Origin: Ostrinia nubilalis
Taxonomy: Eukaryota; Arthropoda; Insecta; Lepidoptera; Crambidae
DNA: 64,000 nt
Direction: 5' to 3'
NCBI RefSeq assembly: GCF_963855985.1
Contig: NC_087112.1
Location: 1,490,501-1,554,500, forward strand
In this document: in pieces, positions 32,637 to 44,503 of the stretch
Numbering within the stretch: the first letter of the stretch is position 1
Layout: every line of letters starts with the position of its first letter
Position numbers and translations under genes: made by a program
Notes under the pieces: generated by a model
What the model saw: the letters and a program-made list of their open reading frames with translations, nothing else
The model's database searches: none
Told to the model about the DNA's origin: nothing

Positions 32637-33182
32637 CTAGCGGCCGCCCGCGACTTCGTACGCATGGATCCCGTTTTACCCCCTTCATCTATCTTACGCG
32701 GTTTAGTTGTAACTAAGCTATAAGTTTATTAAGGTACCTACATGCCAAATTTCAAGCGTCTAACTTAAGCGGTTTAGATTTTTCATACAAAAGGATTTTA
32801 CCGCTAATTCCCGTTCCCGTAGGAATTTCGGGAATTACTTGTTGTAACTAAGCTTTAAGTGTACTAAGGTACCTACATGCCTAATTTCAAGCGTCTAACT
32901 TAAGCGGTTTAGATTTTTCATACAAAAGGATTTTCCCGCTAATTCCCGCTCCCGTGGGATTTTCAGGAATCACTTGTTGTAACTAAGCTTTAAGTTTACT
33001 AAGGTACCTACATGCCAAATTTCAAGTGTCTAACTTAAGCGGTTCATACAAAAGGATTTTCCCGCTAATTCCTGTTCCCGTGGGAATTCCTAAGTATACT
33101 ATAACCTGCCCAGGAGTATGAAGAATAATTGTACCAAGTTTCGTTAAAATCCGTCGAGTAGTTTTTGTTTCTATAAGGAACA

Positions 33183-33216
<34 letters not shown>

Positions 33217-33339
33217 AAAAAATTTTACTGATTGCATTTTTGGCATCAGTATCGATCACTAATCACCCCCTAATAGTTATTTTGAAAATATATTTCATGT
33301 ACAGAATTGACCTCTCTACAGATTTATTATAAGTATAGA
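32637..33339 (-). mobile_element. Helitron-like element with internal 135-bp tandem array
   Basis: CTAG at 32637-32640 beside GCCCGCGACTTCGTACGC; 5' end at TATAGA (33334-33339). The interior (about 32700-33090) repeats a unit starting TTGTAACTAAGCT at 32707, 32843 and 32977 (period ~135 bp). A GACA run lies at about 33187-33216. Confidence 0.85.
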
Positions 33340-33626
33340 TTTTGACTGCTACAGCTGTTGCTGTTGTTAGCGACTGATCAGCTGATATAACTTGAGACAT
33401 ATGAGTAGTTGTTTATGTTTATCACATGTTTTTAATTCGCTACTTTGATTAATTAGTTCATCAGCATACTTATTTACTTTCAAAATAATATAGCTAGCCA
33501 TAAAATAATGATTACCGCGCGCGTGTTACACGTTCTAAAATACTATTTACTATTTATAACCAAAATCATAAAATGAGATCTTGTATCGCTGTCATAAAAA
33601 CGATGGGTCTCCAAGAAATAATATTA

Positions 33627-33748
33627 TGCCCGTATTCAGAAACATTACTATGAGGTCTCATAGTGCGCGTGGACGCACAGGGTGACCCACGAATCAACAC
33701 TGTGCGTTCGATTTGCTGCTTCATATGAGCATCTATGGAGAATATGCC
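33627..33748 (+). mobile_element. MITE family D copy, TSD TTA
   Basis: Ends TGCCCGTATTC and GAATATGCC flanked by TTA on both sides (33624-26 and 33749-51). Internal part shortened relative to 22631. Confidence 0.8.
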
Positions 33749-33751
33749 TTA

Positions 33752-34148
33752 AATGCTATAAACTTTATCTAAAAAAACAGAATGCGATCGTCATTGTAGA
33801 GCCTTGGAGTTAATATTCATCACTGATACCGCTAATGTCAAGGAGTTGGTCTGAAACCTTCAGGAAATTACTTTTTCATGATTGAAGCGAGCTGTCAGAA
33901 AGATTGTCTTCGTCCTACATTGCTGAAAGGATTATTTATTTAAAACATGTCTACTTTATTTTCAGTTTGGCCCTAAGTTTGACTGGAAGAAAATGCCGAA
34001 AGGCATTAAGTCCGCCTTACGTAGGTACACTGTTCTATGTGCATATAAGTTTAAAATAAATAGTTGCACCATCTTACTTTACTATAACAAACGTCAAAAA
34101 TCTAACAAACTCCATACGAAAACACCTTACTGTTTTGACTTACTTGAC
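33752..34148. other. No recognisable feature
   Basis: AT-rich intronic DNA. Confidence 0.3.
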
Positions 34149-34149
34149 T

Positions 34150-34448
34150 TATGGTCCTATGTGCCCTAGATGGGGCAGAGGGCGTCCACAACAGTCCTCC
34201 ATCTCGTTCGGTCTTGATCTTCTCGCTTGATCTCGCTCCAAGTCTTGCCGATCTTCTTCGCCTCGTCCGCTACAGTGCGCCGCCAAGTTTGCCTGGGTCA
34301 ACCACGTTTGCGTTTTCCTTGGGGATTCCAATCCAGAGCCTGCTTAGGGATGTGATCGGGGTCCCTTCGGAGAGTGTGGCCAATCCAGTTCCACTTGCGG
34401 CGCTTGATCTGCTGGTCGATCGGAATTTCGTGGCAGCGTTCCTTACTG
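34150..34448 (-). mobile_element. LINE ORF C-terminal fragment (not the RTE family above)
   Basis: The minus strand translates to pieces such as RRKWNWIGHTLRRDPDHIP, ALDWNPQGKRKRGRPRQTWR and TWSEIKREDQDRTRWR. The RKW-WIGHTLR and GKRKRGRP motifs are typical of the C-terminus of LINE reverse transcriptases. Truncated at both ends. Confidence 0.75.
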
Positions 34449-34517
34449 TTTTAGTTACGGTTAAAGTTGTTTGGTGTAACCAGCCTTACTGTTTATGGCA
34501 AAATACTTGTAATCATA

Positions 34518-34600
34518 CCCCCTTATTAGTAGAAGTTATACCTAAGTTAATCTCTGGTTTATTTAGTTCATCCCGGGTGTAACTTTTTATTAATAAGGGG
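34518..34600. mobile_element. 83-bp MITE, copy of the 8394 family, TSD ATA
   Basis: CCCCCTTATTAGTAGAAGTT and AACTTTTTATTAATAAGGGG are the inverted ends; ATA flanks both sides. Confidence 0.7.
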
Positions 34601-35095
34601 ATAAATTATGCGCTTTACAACATAAAAAATATCTAAATTTAGAAAGCCTCCATCCGCAGCATTTTTTCAGAGTCAGTTAATGCCAAATATTTTCAGCTTA
34701 AGGAAACATTGTATGCGCCCAGTGGCCCTACGGTAATTAATTACAACCCCCTTCTCACCCCATTCCACCCCAAGGGGGGTGGGCCCACTCATATCTTATA
34801 CGTTTTCTTGGCTACTCGAATATTGTCCTCGAGGTGGCGTTATAATTGAGATAGGGAAGGCAATCGGTCGATAACTGTGACTAATACTAGCTTTGTTTTG
34901 GTATTTCGTGAGTCATTAGTTTGTTTGCTTTGGAGAAAAGGACCAAGAGTGCGTTAATAACATTAATTTGTCATGATTATGTACTCTGGTAGTGTAATTG
35001 GCTTGGTTATGGTATTATTATTTTAAGAATAACGTGAACATAAAAAAGAACATTGGGTGAATGTGCCACCCCAGCCCCCTCGCTATACAGGGTGT

Positions 35096-35587
35096 CCCAG
35101 AATGGGTGAATCAAACTGCTAGGGGAGGTAGCTCTACTAATGTACTATCCCTAAAAAATATGAAAAAAAAATAAAGCGCATAAGGAAACAAAATTTTTTT
35201 TTTGAAAAATTGAAAATAAATCAGCTTTGCCTAAGTATCTGGCTATAATTGCTGCGTTTGGAGTTTATTTGTACTTTTTTCTTACTAATATTAATTGTAT
35301 ATGATCGCTTCGTCTATCTGTAAACAAACTGTATCTGTAAATAATGACTAGATTTCGAGTTTTGAGTACTTTATTTAAAAAAAATTAGAATTCAAAATTT
35401 TTTTTTCATATTTTTTAGGGATAGTACAGTCAACAGCACATCAGGCTATACATTTTTGTTGCAAATTCGCTTCTATTACGACTGAATAAGACGCCACAGT
35501 ATTTACGTTGACGTGCTGCCGTCGTCTGTACATTAGTAGAGCTACCTCCCCTAGCAGTTTGATTCACCCATTCTGGGACACCCTGTA
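35096..35587. mobile_element. Foldback element TACAGGGTGTCCCAG, with a nested MITE
   Basis: ~80-bp inverted ends (TACAGGGTGTCCCAGAATGG ... CCATTCTGGGACACCCTGTA) within TATA/TATA flanks; TA-type target, mariner/Tc1-like by inference. The right arm is interrupted at 35427-35528. AT-rich interior without ORF. Confidence 0.85.
35427..35528. mobile_element. MITE family G (CAGWCAACAGCAC termini), copy 1, TSD TA
   Basis: Flanked by TA on both sides; the intact opposite arm reads GTAC at this place, showing the empty site. Relatives at 44504 and 49615. Confidence 0.85.
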
Positions 35588-35995
35588 TACGCGCATGGAT
35601 AGCCGATACAAATTGATTATTTTAAAACAAACTCAACCCAAGACCTCACTCAACGCAGTGATGTAACGCACTCGCCTACGTCACGCGTACCTATTTGAGC
35701 TGTGATTTTTCATGTCGGCGAAAATAATTACAATACAATCTGGATGCAAGCGGATAGGAAGAAAACGTAATACATCTGCTTCTGATAGCTTTTGCTCAGA
35801 CGACGTAAGTACTATGGCATATCTTAAGGTGAATCAGAATCAAAATCCACCATAAATAGGTGCGATATTGCTAAGAAGTTATCTATGTCTTAATCTTTAT
35901 ATGTTAGAGAAAGTTTTGTTAATTAGTACCTATTGTTGTGGGTTTGATCCATGTTACATAGTTATTGGTCAAATACTTTCACTTATATAACTAGT

Positions 35996-36209
35996 TAAAG
36001 CCTGGTCCGTGAGCACGTAGAATTTTGTCCAATGACCCCAAGCTACCCATCCTTATCGCTCGAGCGTAATTATATTGCTGTCGCGACTGTCCGACTGGCA
36101 CCCGCAATGAGTGTGCGAGCGCGATAGCAACATAATTACGCGCGAGCGATAAGGATGAGTAGCTTGGGGTCATTGGACAAAATTCTACGTGCTCACAGAC
36201 CAGACTTTA
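35996..36209 (+). mobile_element. MITE family H (TAAAGCCTGGTCC termini), copy 1
   Basis: Inverted arms of about 75 bp, TAAAGCCTGGTCCGTGAGCA and its complement at the right, including CCAATGACCCCAAGCTACCC. The second copy is at 57957 with the loop in opposite orientation. Confidence 0.85.
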
Positions 36210-36808
36210 GACTGTAAATTAATTTTACGTTTGTTACATTTTAAATTCTTTGAGCTCAACTTTTCTAAAAATATCTACTTACTTAGTTACATTTTTCTCA
36301 GCAAACGTTTCAAAGAACGGATTAAAAGGACCTTTCTCATTTTCCAAGAGAATATTTCCAGTGACAAGAACTGCTATAAAATGAAGCACCTACTTTGTTT
36401 AAGTCCGTTACGCATTCCTGATGCTAAGTGCAGTTTGAATCGCGCTTGGTAGAAGTTGTGATAATACTTAATCTTTTACTACGGTAATGTTGGTTTTGAT
36501 TTAAATCAATCCATTTTGTTTTGATCCATACTTACACGGACACCCTTTATAATGTCATTGAATATGTTTTGTAATTCACACATCAGGTTTTTTAAAGATT
36601 TGTATCTAATATGCACATTGATAATATCGGATTTTCAGCAAAATCTTAAAATATAAAAATGTCATGTCATAGATAGCGCGTAATACTTTTTTTTTAGGAA
36701 AATTACCACTACTTTTATAATATTTTTAGTCTAAATTAAAACCATTAAATTACAGCCGTCGTATCGCATAATTTGAGATCATTGAATGATTTTTGATGCC
36801 ATCCTACT

Positions 36809-37014
36809 TCCTACTAATATTATAAATGCGAAAGTTTGTATGGATGTCTGTATGTTAACATGTTTGTTACTCTTTCACGCAAAAACTACTGAACGGATTT
36901 TGATAAAACTTTACAGTACTGTTGTTTATGACTCAGAATAACATATAGGCTATAATTTATGACAATCTGTGACAAACTAAATTTCACGCGGGTGAAGTCG
37001 CGGTCAAAAGCTGG
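36809..37014 (+). mobile_element. Lep1-type Helitron, 206 bp
   Basis: 5' TCCTACTAATATTATAAATG and 3' end CACGCGGGTGAAGTCGCGG hairpin followed by CTGG|T, fitting the Helitron CTRR rule. Confidence 0.8.
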
Positions 37015-37368
37015 TTGATAATACATATAAGTTTTTTTCTCAAAATCTCAAGTATGTAATTCACAGCTCTTCATTTTTTAAATCCACGTACCTTCTTGTG
37101 ACAAACATTCCGGAACTGTGAATAAATATCGCATGCCGAGCACGTGCCCCGCCTATATCAGGTAGTAAACGGATTTGTACTCAAATCGTGTTGTGGATGT
37201 TATTATTTGCTATGGCTTCGTATTTAGCATAGGTAAATCTTATACAGTCTCTTTGAATACTATTTAATAATATGTATTAAATTCAAACGTCTTGCAAAAT
37301 AGCCATGGGACTCTAGGATTCCCTATGTTGTCCAGTCTTTTTCGTCGAAGGAGAATATGGGTCAATGG

Positions 37369-37465
37369 GACTATTCCCACCTCTCGTTCCCACCGCTGCA
37401 ACTCCTGTGTAGCCAGGATCTACAGCTTGACCGCCAATAAAAACCCAACCAGTGAAGGTCAAATC
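37369..37465 (+). repeat. Dispersed repeat family A fragment
   Basis: GGGACTATTCCCACCTCTCG to CCAACCAGTGAAGGTCAAA; truncated before the GGGGGAAAG part. Confidence 0.7.
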
Positions 37466-37760
37466 ATCAAGTAGTATCGTCAATGTATGTCATGTTTTTT
37501 CCCGTAGACTCAGAGGAGAGACGCCAGAAACTAAAAAAAAAATGCTCAAAGATTTTCAAGAGATTTCCAAAAAACTCACAAAATACTTGCAAGCGACCCG
37601 AGGCAGGTTAGGTAGCAGTTTATATACCTTTTTGTTGTTTATGAGTGCCAAATTCGTTCATAAGAACACTCATACATAAGTATCGGCTACAAAACGGCTT
37701 CACACTTAAAAGGGTAGGTAGTGTAAAAAGATAATGGCAGTCGATTTCGTTTAAAATGTA

Positions 37761-38831
37761 TAGGGAGAGGGGGGCAGCTTTGGACAGGGGCAGCTTAGAA
37801 CAAATGAATTTAAAAATCACTGGTTTAGGCTACAATGGTATAAATCATAATTTATATTGCCAGCACTGATGCGCATAGCCGTCACATCTAATTTTTAATA
37901 TCTAACTGTAGGTTAACCGGCAAAAGTGGTTTTTTGTTTTTGACTGCCAATTTCGCACTTTTTTATTTTGGTTCTAAGGTTTTTGTGGACGTAGTTTTAT
38001 AAAATAGTGAGTGGTTTGTTTACTATATGGAAGTTTAAATAGTTTCAATGAAGATTTGATAAGAAATTGCGATATAAAAGTATGTTTCGTTATTAAATTT
38101 ATGTTTTTTTCTGGAAATATACCCATGGGGCAGCTTTGAACGAAATGGTTGGGGCACCTTTGAACTTGATAAATTTTCTTTTTTAAGTGGTATTATGAAA
38201 CCTTAAGTTTTCTAATACTTCGTAGAAGGTTTTTACATAAAAAATAAGCAGATTGCTTTACTGTGACAGATAAAATTTCAAGCTGGGTGAAGTCCGGGCA
38301 AAAGCTAGTTTTAGTAGTTGATTGATATTTTTTAAATTATGCAGTTTTGTCTTTGATGTGTCATTAAACAGAAAGTTTATTATTATTTAGTTAATTGATA
38401 TATCTTATATTTACTTTTTTTTAATAATATCCCTAAGTTTTGTGTTACTTTGTACAGAGTGATGTAAAATAAAATAAAATGTTAAATTGATCCCAAATGA
38501 CACTGATCATTTAAAATTTTGTTTATTAATTATTTTAAAAATACACATTCATAAATATTCAGTTTTATTTCATTGAAAAAAATACTAATTCAAAACTGCC
38601 CCAGGCGTGTTCAAGGCTGCCCCGACTACGGGGCAGTTTTGAACGTTTACAGGTCTGTGAAAAAATCTAAATATCTTAATAAGCGTTCATGAATAAGTAA
38701 GAAGAACATCATTATTTTGTTGTGTGATAACCATGACCTCTATCTAGGAAGAAAAAATTAATGAAATCGTTCAAGTTTGGAAGATATTTAATAAAGTATG
38801 AAAATTGTTCAAAGCTGCCCCCCTCTCCCTA
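37761..38831. mobile_element. 1.07-kb TIR element with GGGGCAGCTTTGAAC motifs
   Basis: Inverted ends TAGGGAGAGGGGGGCAGCTT and AAGCTGCCCCCCTCTCCCTA. Additional copies of GGGGCAGCTTTGAAC-like sequence lie at about 37788, 38136, 38151, 38603, 38619 and 38633. A Helitron scrap (GGTGAAGTCCGGGCAAAAGCTAG) is at about 38284-38306. No transposase ORF. Confidence 0.7.
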
Positions 38832-39420
38832 TGTTAATTATGTATAGGTATGTTAAATATGTGGAAAAGTATGAAACGTTAGTAAAAATGTAATGATAAA
38901 ATATGCCGCAGTAGTTCACAGCTTCAGCGAATATAGATTCTATTTTTTACAACACAGTGGTGAATAATTATAGCCGTAGTCGTTTTTAATTTTGTTGGGA
39001 AACTGACAGTTGCTACTACTTAGTGCATAGTTTTTCATTATGAACTTGTGTATTAACTTGCTGTTTTCTACTAGAGTTACTATTATGCGCGATGTCTTGC
39101 TTTTAATACTGGAAGGGTTTCAACCAAGTACTTTTTTGATACATTTTGATTTGACTTTGATTTCAGTCAGTCATTTAAATAATTATTATTAGACAAAGTG
39201 ATACGAGTATTTTAGTAGTCTTATTTTTTAACAAATACAATTTATTGAGAGAAATCTGCAAAACAATCACGTTTATTCACGCGCACTAAAAAGCAAAAAG
39301 TTAGTCGCCATCTTACCTTTGCATTACTAATCTGTGCTTTTGCCTCCACAATGTCACTTACTTCAGCCATTTTCCCAAGTTTTCTAAACAAGTAATTTCG
39401 CCAAAATGCCTACATTAAAA
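38832..39420. other. No recognisable feature
   Basis: AT-rich intronic DNA. Confidence 0.3.
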
Positions 39421-39453
39421 ATTAGCCAAGTGCGTATCATGCCACGCGCAGTG

Positions 39454-39759
39454 TAGGGTTCCGTAGTTGTCCGTCGTTAACACAATATATTTCAGAAGCA
39501 AGCAATTACTTCATCTAAAGTCACTTTTAATATTTTCTTCTAAGGAATTTTTACTAGTTAAGAAATTTTATAAAACATCAGTTAAATGATTATTACTCTT
39601 AAACTAACTGATGTATCTTAACCATTATAGTTTTCCTTGAAAGTTCATGAAAAGTAGTATTATTAAGAATTTTTTCCAGATTTTTCAAGCCAACAGTTTA
39701 GTTTTTAGAGGGGGGACGTTTTTAGAGACGGGCTTCCTTGTCAGGACTACGGAACCCTA
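39454..39759. mobile_element. TIR element TAGGGTTCCGTAGT, ~306 bp
   Basis: TAGGGTTCCGTAGT and ACTACGGAACCCTA inverted ends. The left context AAAATTAGCCAAGTGCG belongs to a repeat context frequently seen in Lepidoptera. No ORF. Confidence 0.65.
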
Positions 39760-41160
39760 AAAATGCGGCATTATTAAGATGAGATCGGCCAGTCAGCTAG
39801 AGATAATGGGCCCTTCAAAGGGCGAGGGGGTTCTAAGAACTGCGTTTTGTCTAACCTCGTAAAGACGAGATTGTTGCTATTAAACGTTATGTTCAACGTG
39901 CTTTATTAGAGAATGATATGATTTAAGGACTTTTTCAAAAGGCAATTAGTGTTTTGAAGAAATGGAAAATAAAATTGATGGACTTGTAGAGTCCTACTTT
40001 TGGAGCTTGTGGGTTCCAATTCTTCTAATCTAAGAGTAAATGCTGTTGAAAAACAAAATTGCATTATGAATCATGCAAGTACTATTATCGATATAGATAC
40101 AACTATCGATAGGCCGCCTCATGAGCTCTGTAAAATCAAATTTTGACACAGACTTTAAGATTTTTTTATAATATATTTTTAGAAAATCGCTACCTGTGAT
40201 TAGTGCAAATTCTGTAAATGTATATAAATTCATGTAACATAGATTAGATAAAATTCATCCATAAATATCATTGGAAATCGTTACACGGCACTATGCATAG
40301 GTACTGAGCACATCTATAGAGCTGTGTAAATACGCCCCAAAAACATTTCTTTGTATAAACTTGAGAGAAATCGGCAGTTAGATAAGATACCAATAAATCG
40401 TTCCTTTCAAATAAAATTTAAAATTTTTAAGAGGATAAAGGGCAAAATGGTTTTAAATTTACACTTTTGAAGTTTTACATAACGAGGTTAAATCCGCCTC
40501 GCTCGCCTCTTATAAACTCAAAAGGGATTAAACCGACTATGAAAAATGAAGATAAAATCAGCGTGTCAGCTGTTCCAGATAATGACCACTCGAGACGCGC
40601 CGAGCGCACTCAGCTTGTGTAGTTTTAGGGCTTTTGTGCACGACAGTGGTTCAGCCAAGTTGAAAAATGTGAGTGTTTTTGAACGACCTATTTTTGCTCG
40701 ATGAAACTGACGCTGTTTTTGGTCGCTAAAAGAGTTTTTTAATGAGGAATTAGGCATAAAGAAATTTTAATTTTTCTGAGAGAATAAGGCATAAATAGTT
40801 TCTAAATCAAAAGTTTATAACATTTGACTCTTAATTTTACGAGGAGAGGAGACATCCCGTTTTTTCCAGGAACTGGTTTTTGCCAGATCCTGTTTAGTGG
40901 TGTTTTAATATTAACGTTCACACGAACATATCGCGTTTGCAGTGTCCCGCATAAAGCCGATCCGTTCCAATTTGTAACTTGCCACAATCACGACTAAAGC
41001 AGCTGTGAATTTGACTGACCGTCATTGCACCGCACCCCGCTCACGTGCATTCTAGGTGAAATGGCAATTTCGAATCGCCGCGCCCGTCAACTTTGATGAT
41101 GTCTTATTCTCTCTTAATTTATTACTAAATAAATAAATAAATAACGTTCCTTCATTTAAA
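39760..41160. other. No recognisable gene
   Basis: AT-rich intronic DNA. Short minus-strand open frames (40030, 40566, 40802) show no recognised content. A TAAA/AAAT microsatellite is at about 41124-41142. Confidence 0.35.
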
Positions 41161-41161
41161 A

Positions 41162-41386
41162 TCTATACTAATATTATAAATGCGAAAGTAACTCTGTCTG
41201 TCTGTCTTGCTTTCATGCCTAAACCACTGAACCGATTTTGATTAAATTTGGCACAGAGATAGTTTGAGTCCCGGGAAAGGACATAGGATAGTTTTTATCC
41301 CGGTATTTGAAACAGGGACGCGTGCGATGAAGTTTTTCTGTGGCAGACAAAATTCCACACGGGCGAAGCCGCGGGCAGAAAGCTAG
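41162..41386 (+). mobile_element. Lep1-type Helitron, intact 225-bp copy
   Basis: Starts TCTATACTAATATTATAAAT directly after A and ends GAAGCCGCGGGCAGAAAGCTAG directly before T, which is the A|T insertion rule with 5' TC and 3' CTRR. The GC hairpin lies about 11 nt before CTAG. No RepHel ORF: non-autonomous. Confidence 0.9.
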
Positions 41387-42365
41387 TTGCATATAAATTG
41401 GGTACCTAAATAAATAAATTATTCGCTGACAGTAATATTTGAGTCAAATTAACTGAATTTGACCGTTTTTGACCGGTCATTTATGGTTTTTGACCATCGT
41501 GACCGGTCAGATTCAGTCAATTTCCATCCCTAATCACGACACAGATAGCCCATTACATTGGCTTATCAACCTCGTGTAATTCCGTTAGTCATAACCGCAT
41601 TACACATGTAACATCATGCATGGAACGTGCATGAAACTGAAATAGAGGATTTGGTGACAGATTGTGAAACGAGCTTTTAGGTCACGGTTGACGTGTTGTA
41701 ATTTGTTTATTGATTAAAACAGTCATCATTTTAATTAGCCATGTTTCTTTTTTCATGTTGATTTTGTCTTTGATCTAGCATAGGATGTGTTAAACTTAAA
41801 ATACTTTGGAAAATACTGGCCTTTTTCTCTTGATTCTTTTCCTTGTATATCTCTGTTTGTTTTTTTTTTGTATTATTTATATTAGTCGGCACTTTTTGTT
41901 AATGTGTGTTATTGGTGTGTTTCATAAATATTAATTACTTTTTATCTTGTTTCAGGTAAGTGAAATGCTCCAACGGGTGGAGGTATCTTGTATGGTATAA
42001 CCATAATTTCCAGGTATGTTATTAACCTACTGTATAATGACTTCGCGTCTTGAAGTTACAACGCACCGTTTGGTTTTTAAAAAATATGTAAAAACAACAA
42101 CTTTTTTGTGCGGAAACAATAGTGAATTACTAAAAAACACTAAACAGCTGATCTGTTAATTAAAAGTTATTTTTTGAGTTAATTTCACGTTGTCCTTACG
42201 TCGGTTATATGCTAGAGCCTTTAATATCCATTTTACTTTTTTTTGTCGATTGCGAAAAGTTTTATTATGCAGATACATTCATACAACAATGTAGAGTTCC
42301 CATGTAAAATTTACATAATACAAATAAACAGTGCTCGTGTAAATCAACAATACGTATGTTTCGTT
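41387..42365. other. No recognisable gene
   Basis: AT-rich intronic DNA; GACCGGTCA occurs in two close copies near 41474-41510 and is mirrored locally. Confidence 0.3.
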
Positions 42366-42502
42366 AGTTTTAGCCAAAGGACGTCCACTAAAGGCCTCCT
42401 CAAATATTTCCAAAACAACCGGTCCTGTAATGCCCGCATCTTGGTGCTTCCCGTAATCTTCTCTAGATCGTCAGTCCACCGAGTGGAGGCCTCGCATTCC
42501 AT
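42366..42502 (-). mobile_element. RTE-clade LINE 3' fragment, degraded
   Basis: AGCCAAAGGACGTCCACTAAAG to CTAGATCGTCAGTCCACCGA; has lost the CAGCAG of the QQWT codons. Confidence 0.7.
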
Positions 42503-42682
42503 TTTCCGCACACTTTGCTTCTGCCTGTGTTGTTATAAAATTCTATGCGAGAGAAATCCTTTCTGACAGCTCATAAAAAGTTTGACTGGTGATGTTAATT
42601 CGATCATCATCATCATCACGTCAATCACCCTCTCTAATTTACCAGGCTGATTGGGAATGGTTGATGTTAGCATATTTATTTA

Positions 42683-42830
42683 CAAACAGTGACTGAGTTT
42701 CTTGCGCTGCTTGTTCTCAACACTGGCCCATTATTTTATTGTCCTGAAGCAGTGGTAGGGTTAATATTGGGACATGTAAAAGTGCTTTTTTAAAGCCTAC
42801 TTGCTTATATAAATGAGTTTTATGAGTTTT
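42683..42830 (+). repeat. Dispersed repeat family F copy
   Basis: ACAGTGACTGAGTTTCTTGC to ATAAATGAGTTTTATGAGTT; see 24165. Confidence 0.6.
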
Positions 42831-43956
42831 TTTTAATGTAGATAGACGATGAAAATGCCTTTTTCTGTATTAAACAAACCAGTAACGCGACACTAATGAT
42901 GTGTTCTCTCGCGTATTTGTTCCGATCGGCAAACAGTATTTGGTTCGATTACCACTTACATCGGACAAGAGTTTATAAGTATTGGATGTTAATGCTTTGT
43001 TATTTAAGTTCCATTTTGTTTGTAATTAGGCACAAAATATTGGGGGTCTGGACTGAATTATGAATTTAAAGTGCTCACATTCAGGAATTTCATAGAATTT
43101 TGTGATTTTTGCACGTTTACAAGCAGATTAAACTTACCATAAGTACCTCACCGTTTGTTACTGTGTTTTTGGCAAAAAACCTCTGAACTTGAACCTTGAA
43201 CATAAATTGAAATGTTTAAACACGCAAATAATTCCTAAAACGAACTCATAAAAACGATTATTTCATGTATGAACGGCTGGCTCATTGATTTGTTTGGATA
43301 CAATAAAACCGATCATTTAAGCCAACATTAAAGTCTATAAAAACAGACTTGACATATGGGTAGGTCAAAAAAGTGTCTCAACTGACTGTTCTTCTAAAAG
43401 TTTAACCGCATCCTACATTGTTAAACTTACTACTGCACCAGTTAAACCGAGAACACTGCTCTCTGACGTCCAAACTTATTTATAACAATGTATTTTTAAC
43501 CCAAAACAATGCAACAAACTAATTAATTACATATTTACTGTAGCCGTCAAAGACTTGGCAGGCGGCCATCTTGTATCATTTTGCGTTTAAAAGTAATAAG
43601 ATAAACGGGCGGGCGGAAATTGACTATAGTTTTTAGTTTATAAAAATAACGCGTTGGAATTATAAGTGGGAATGTTTAAATGGGAAGTAACGGTTTTGTT
43701 TGGATTAGTTAAAAGTCATGGTTTTGTTATTGAGCCGTATTGCTAAATGTCTGTGTTTATACTAATGGAATATTAGAATCTAAAGTTGAATTTAAAGAAC
43801 TCTGCTCACAACTTTTTTCAAAATTCATTTTTTGTTTTGATTTTTGCATTTTTTTAAAAAGCCGACAACTCATATCGGTGGCTTAGAATAGACTTAGATA
43901 CGCTATGATTTATTGACTTCAAATAAATAAATAAAAATTATAAAGATTACGTTTAG
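42831..43956. other. No recognisable gene
   Basis: AT-rich intronic DNA without recognised elements. Confidence 0.35.
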
Positions 43957-44080
43957 TAAACGGGATTATTCCCACCTCTCGTTCCCACCACTGCAACTCC
44001 TGTGTAGCCAGGATCTACAGCTTGACCGCCACAAAAACCCAACCAATGAAGGTCGAGTTTGTCCCGGGGGAAAGTTACTT
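43957..44080 (+). repeat. Dispersed repeat family A copy
   Basis: CGGGATTATTCCCACCTCTC to GTCCCGGGGGAAAGTTA; truncated before the CATTGGACCCGC part. Confidence 0.75.
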
Positions 44081-44169
44081 AAAGTGTCAATGTTTAGTAT
44101 TTAAAGTTTTATTTAATAAAAATAAAATTATTAAGTATTCGATTAATAAAGTTGGAGATAAGATAGCCA

Positions 44170-44280
44170 GTTCCTCCGTGGTTGAGGTTTCCGGGTGAAG
44201 CTCGCTTCCACTTTCGACCTGATCGTTAATTTCCATCAGGTGAGATGCAGGCCAAGAGCTTCCTCGTTATTGATAAAAAA
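44170..44280 (-). repeat. Dispersed repeat family E copy, inverted
   Basis: TCCTCCGTGGTTGAGGTTTC to GCAGGCCAAGAGCTTCCTCG and TTATTGATAAAAAA; the uninterrupted version of 12305-12620. Confidence 0.6.
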
Positions 44281-44503
44281 TACTTGAATAACACTATAAA
44301 CGTATTTTGCTCCATTTTTTGCGACATTGACCTTGTTTTCTGCCTGAAAATCCAGAACTCATTACAGACTAAAATAACATCTATAAAGATTTTTAATGGC
44401 CTTAAAAATATCTAATGCGTAGAGGAAGTTCGCAATACAGTTATTGTGGAAGATAAAACAAGATCTATTGTTTGCCCAAGGACCACCATAATATTGTTTA
44501 GTA

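Noticed and set aside
41940..41960. TTTCAGGTAAGT, looking like acceptor and donor back to back
   Set aside because: A chance zero-length exon-like string; no coding sequence of Shal adjoins it. A recursive splice site (ratcheting) in a long intron would look like this, but one match without conservation data is not enough to claim it.
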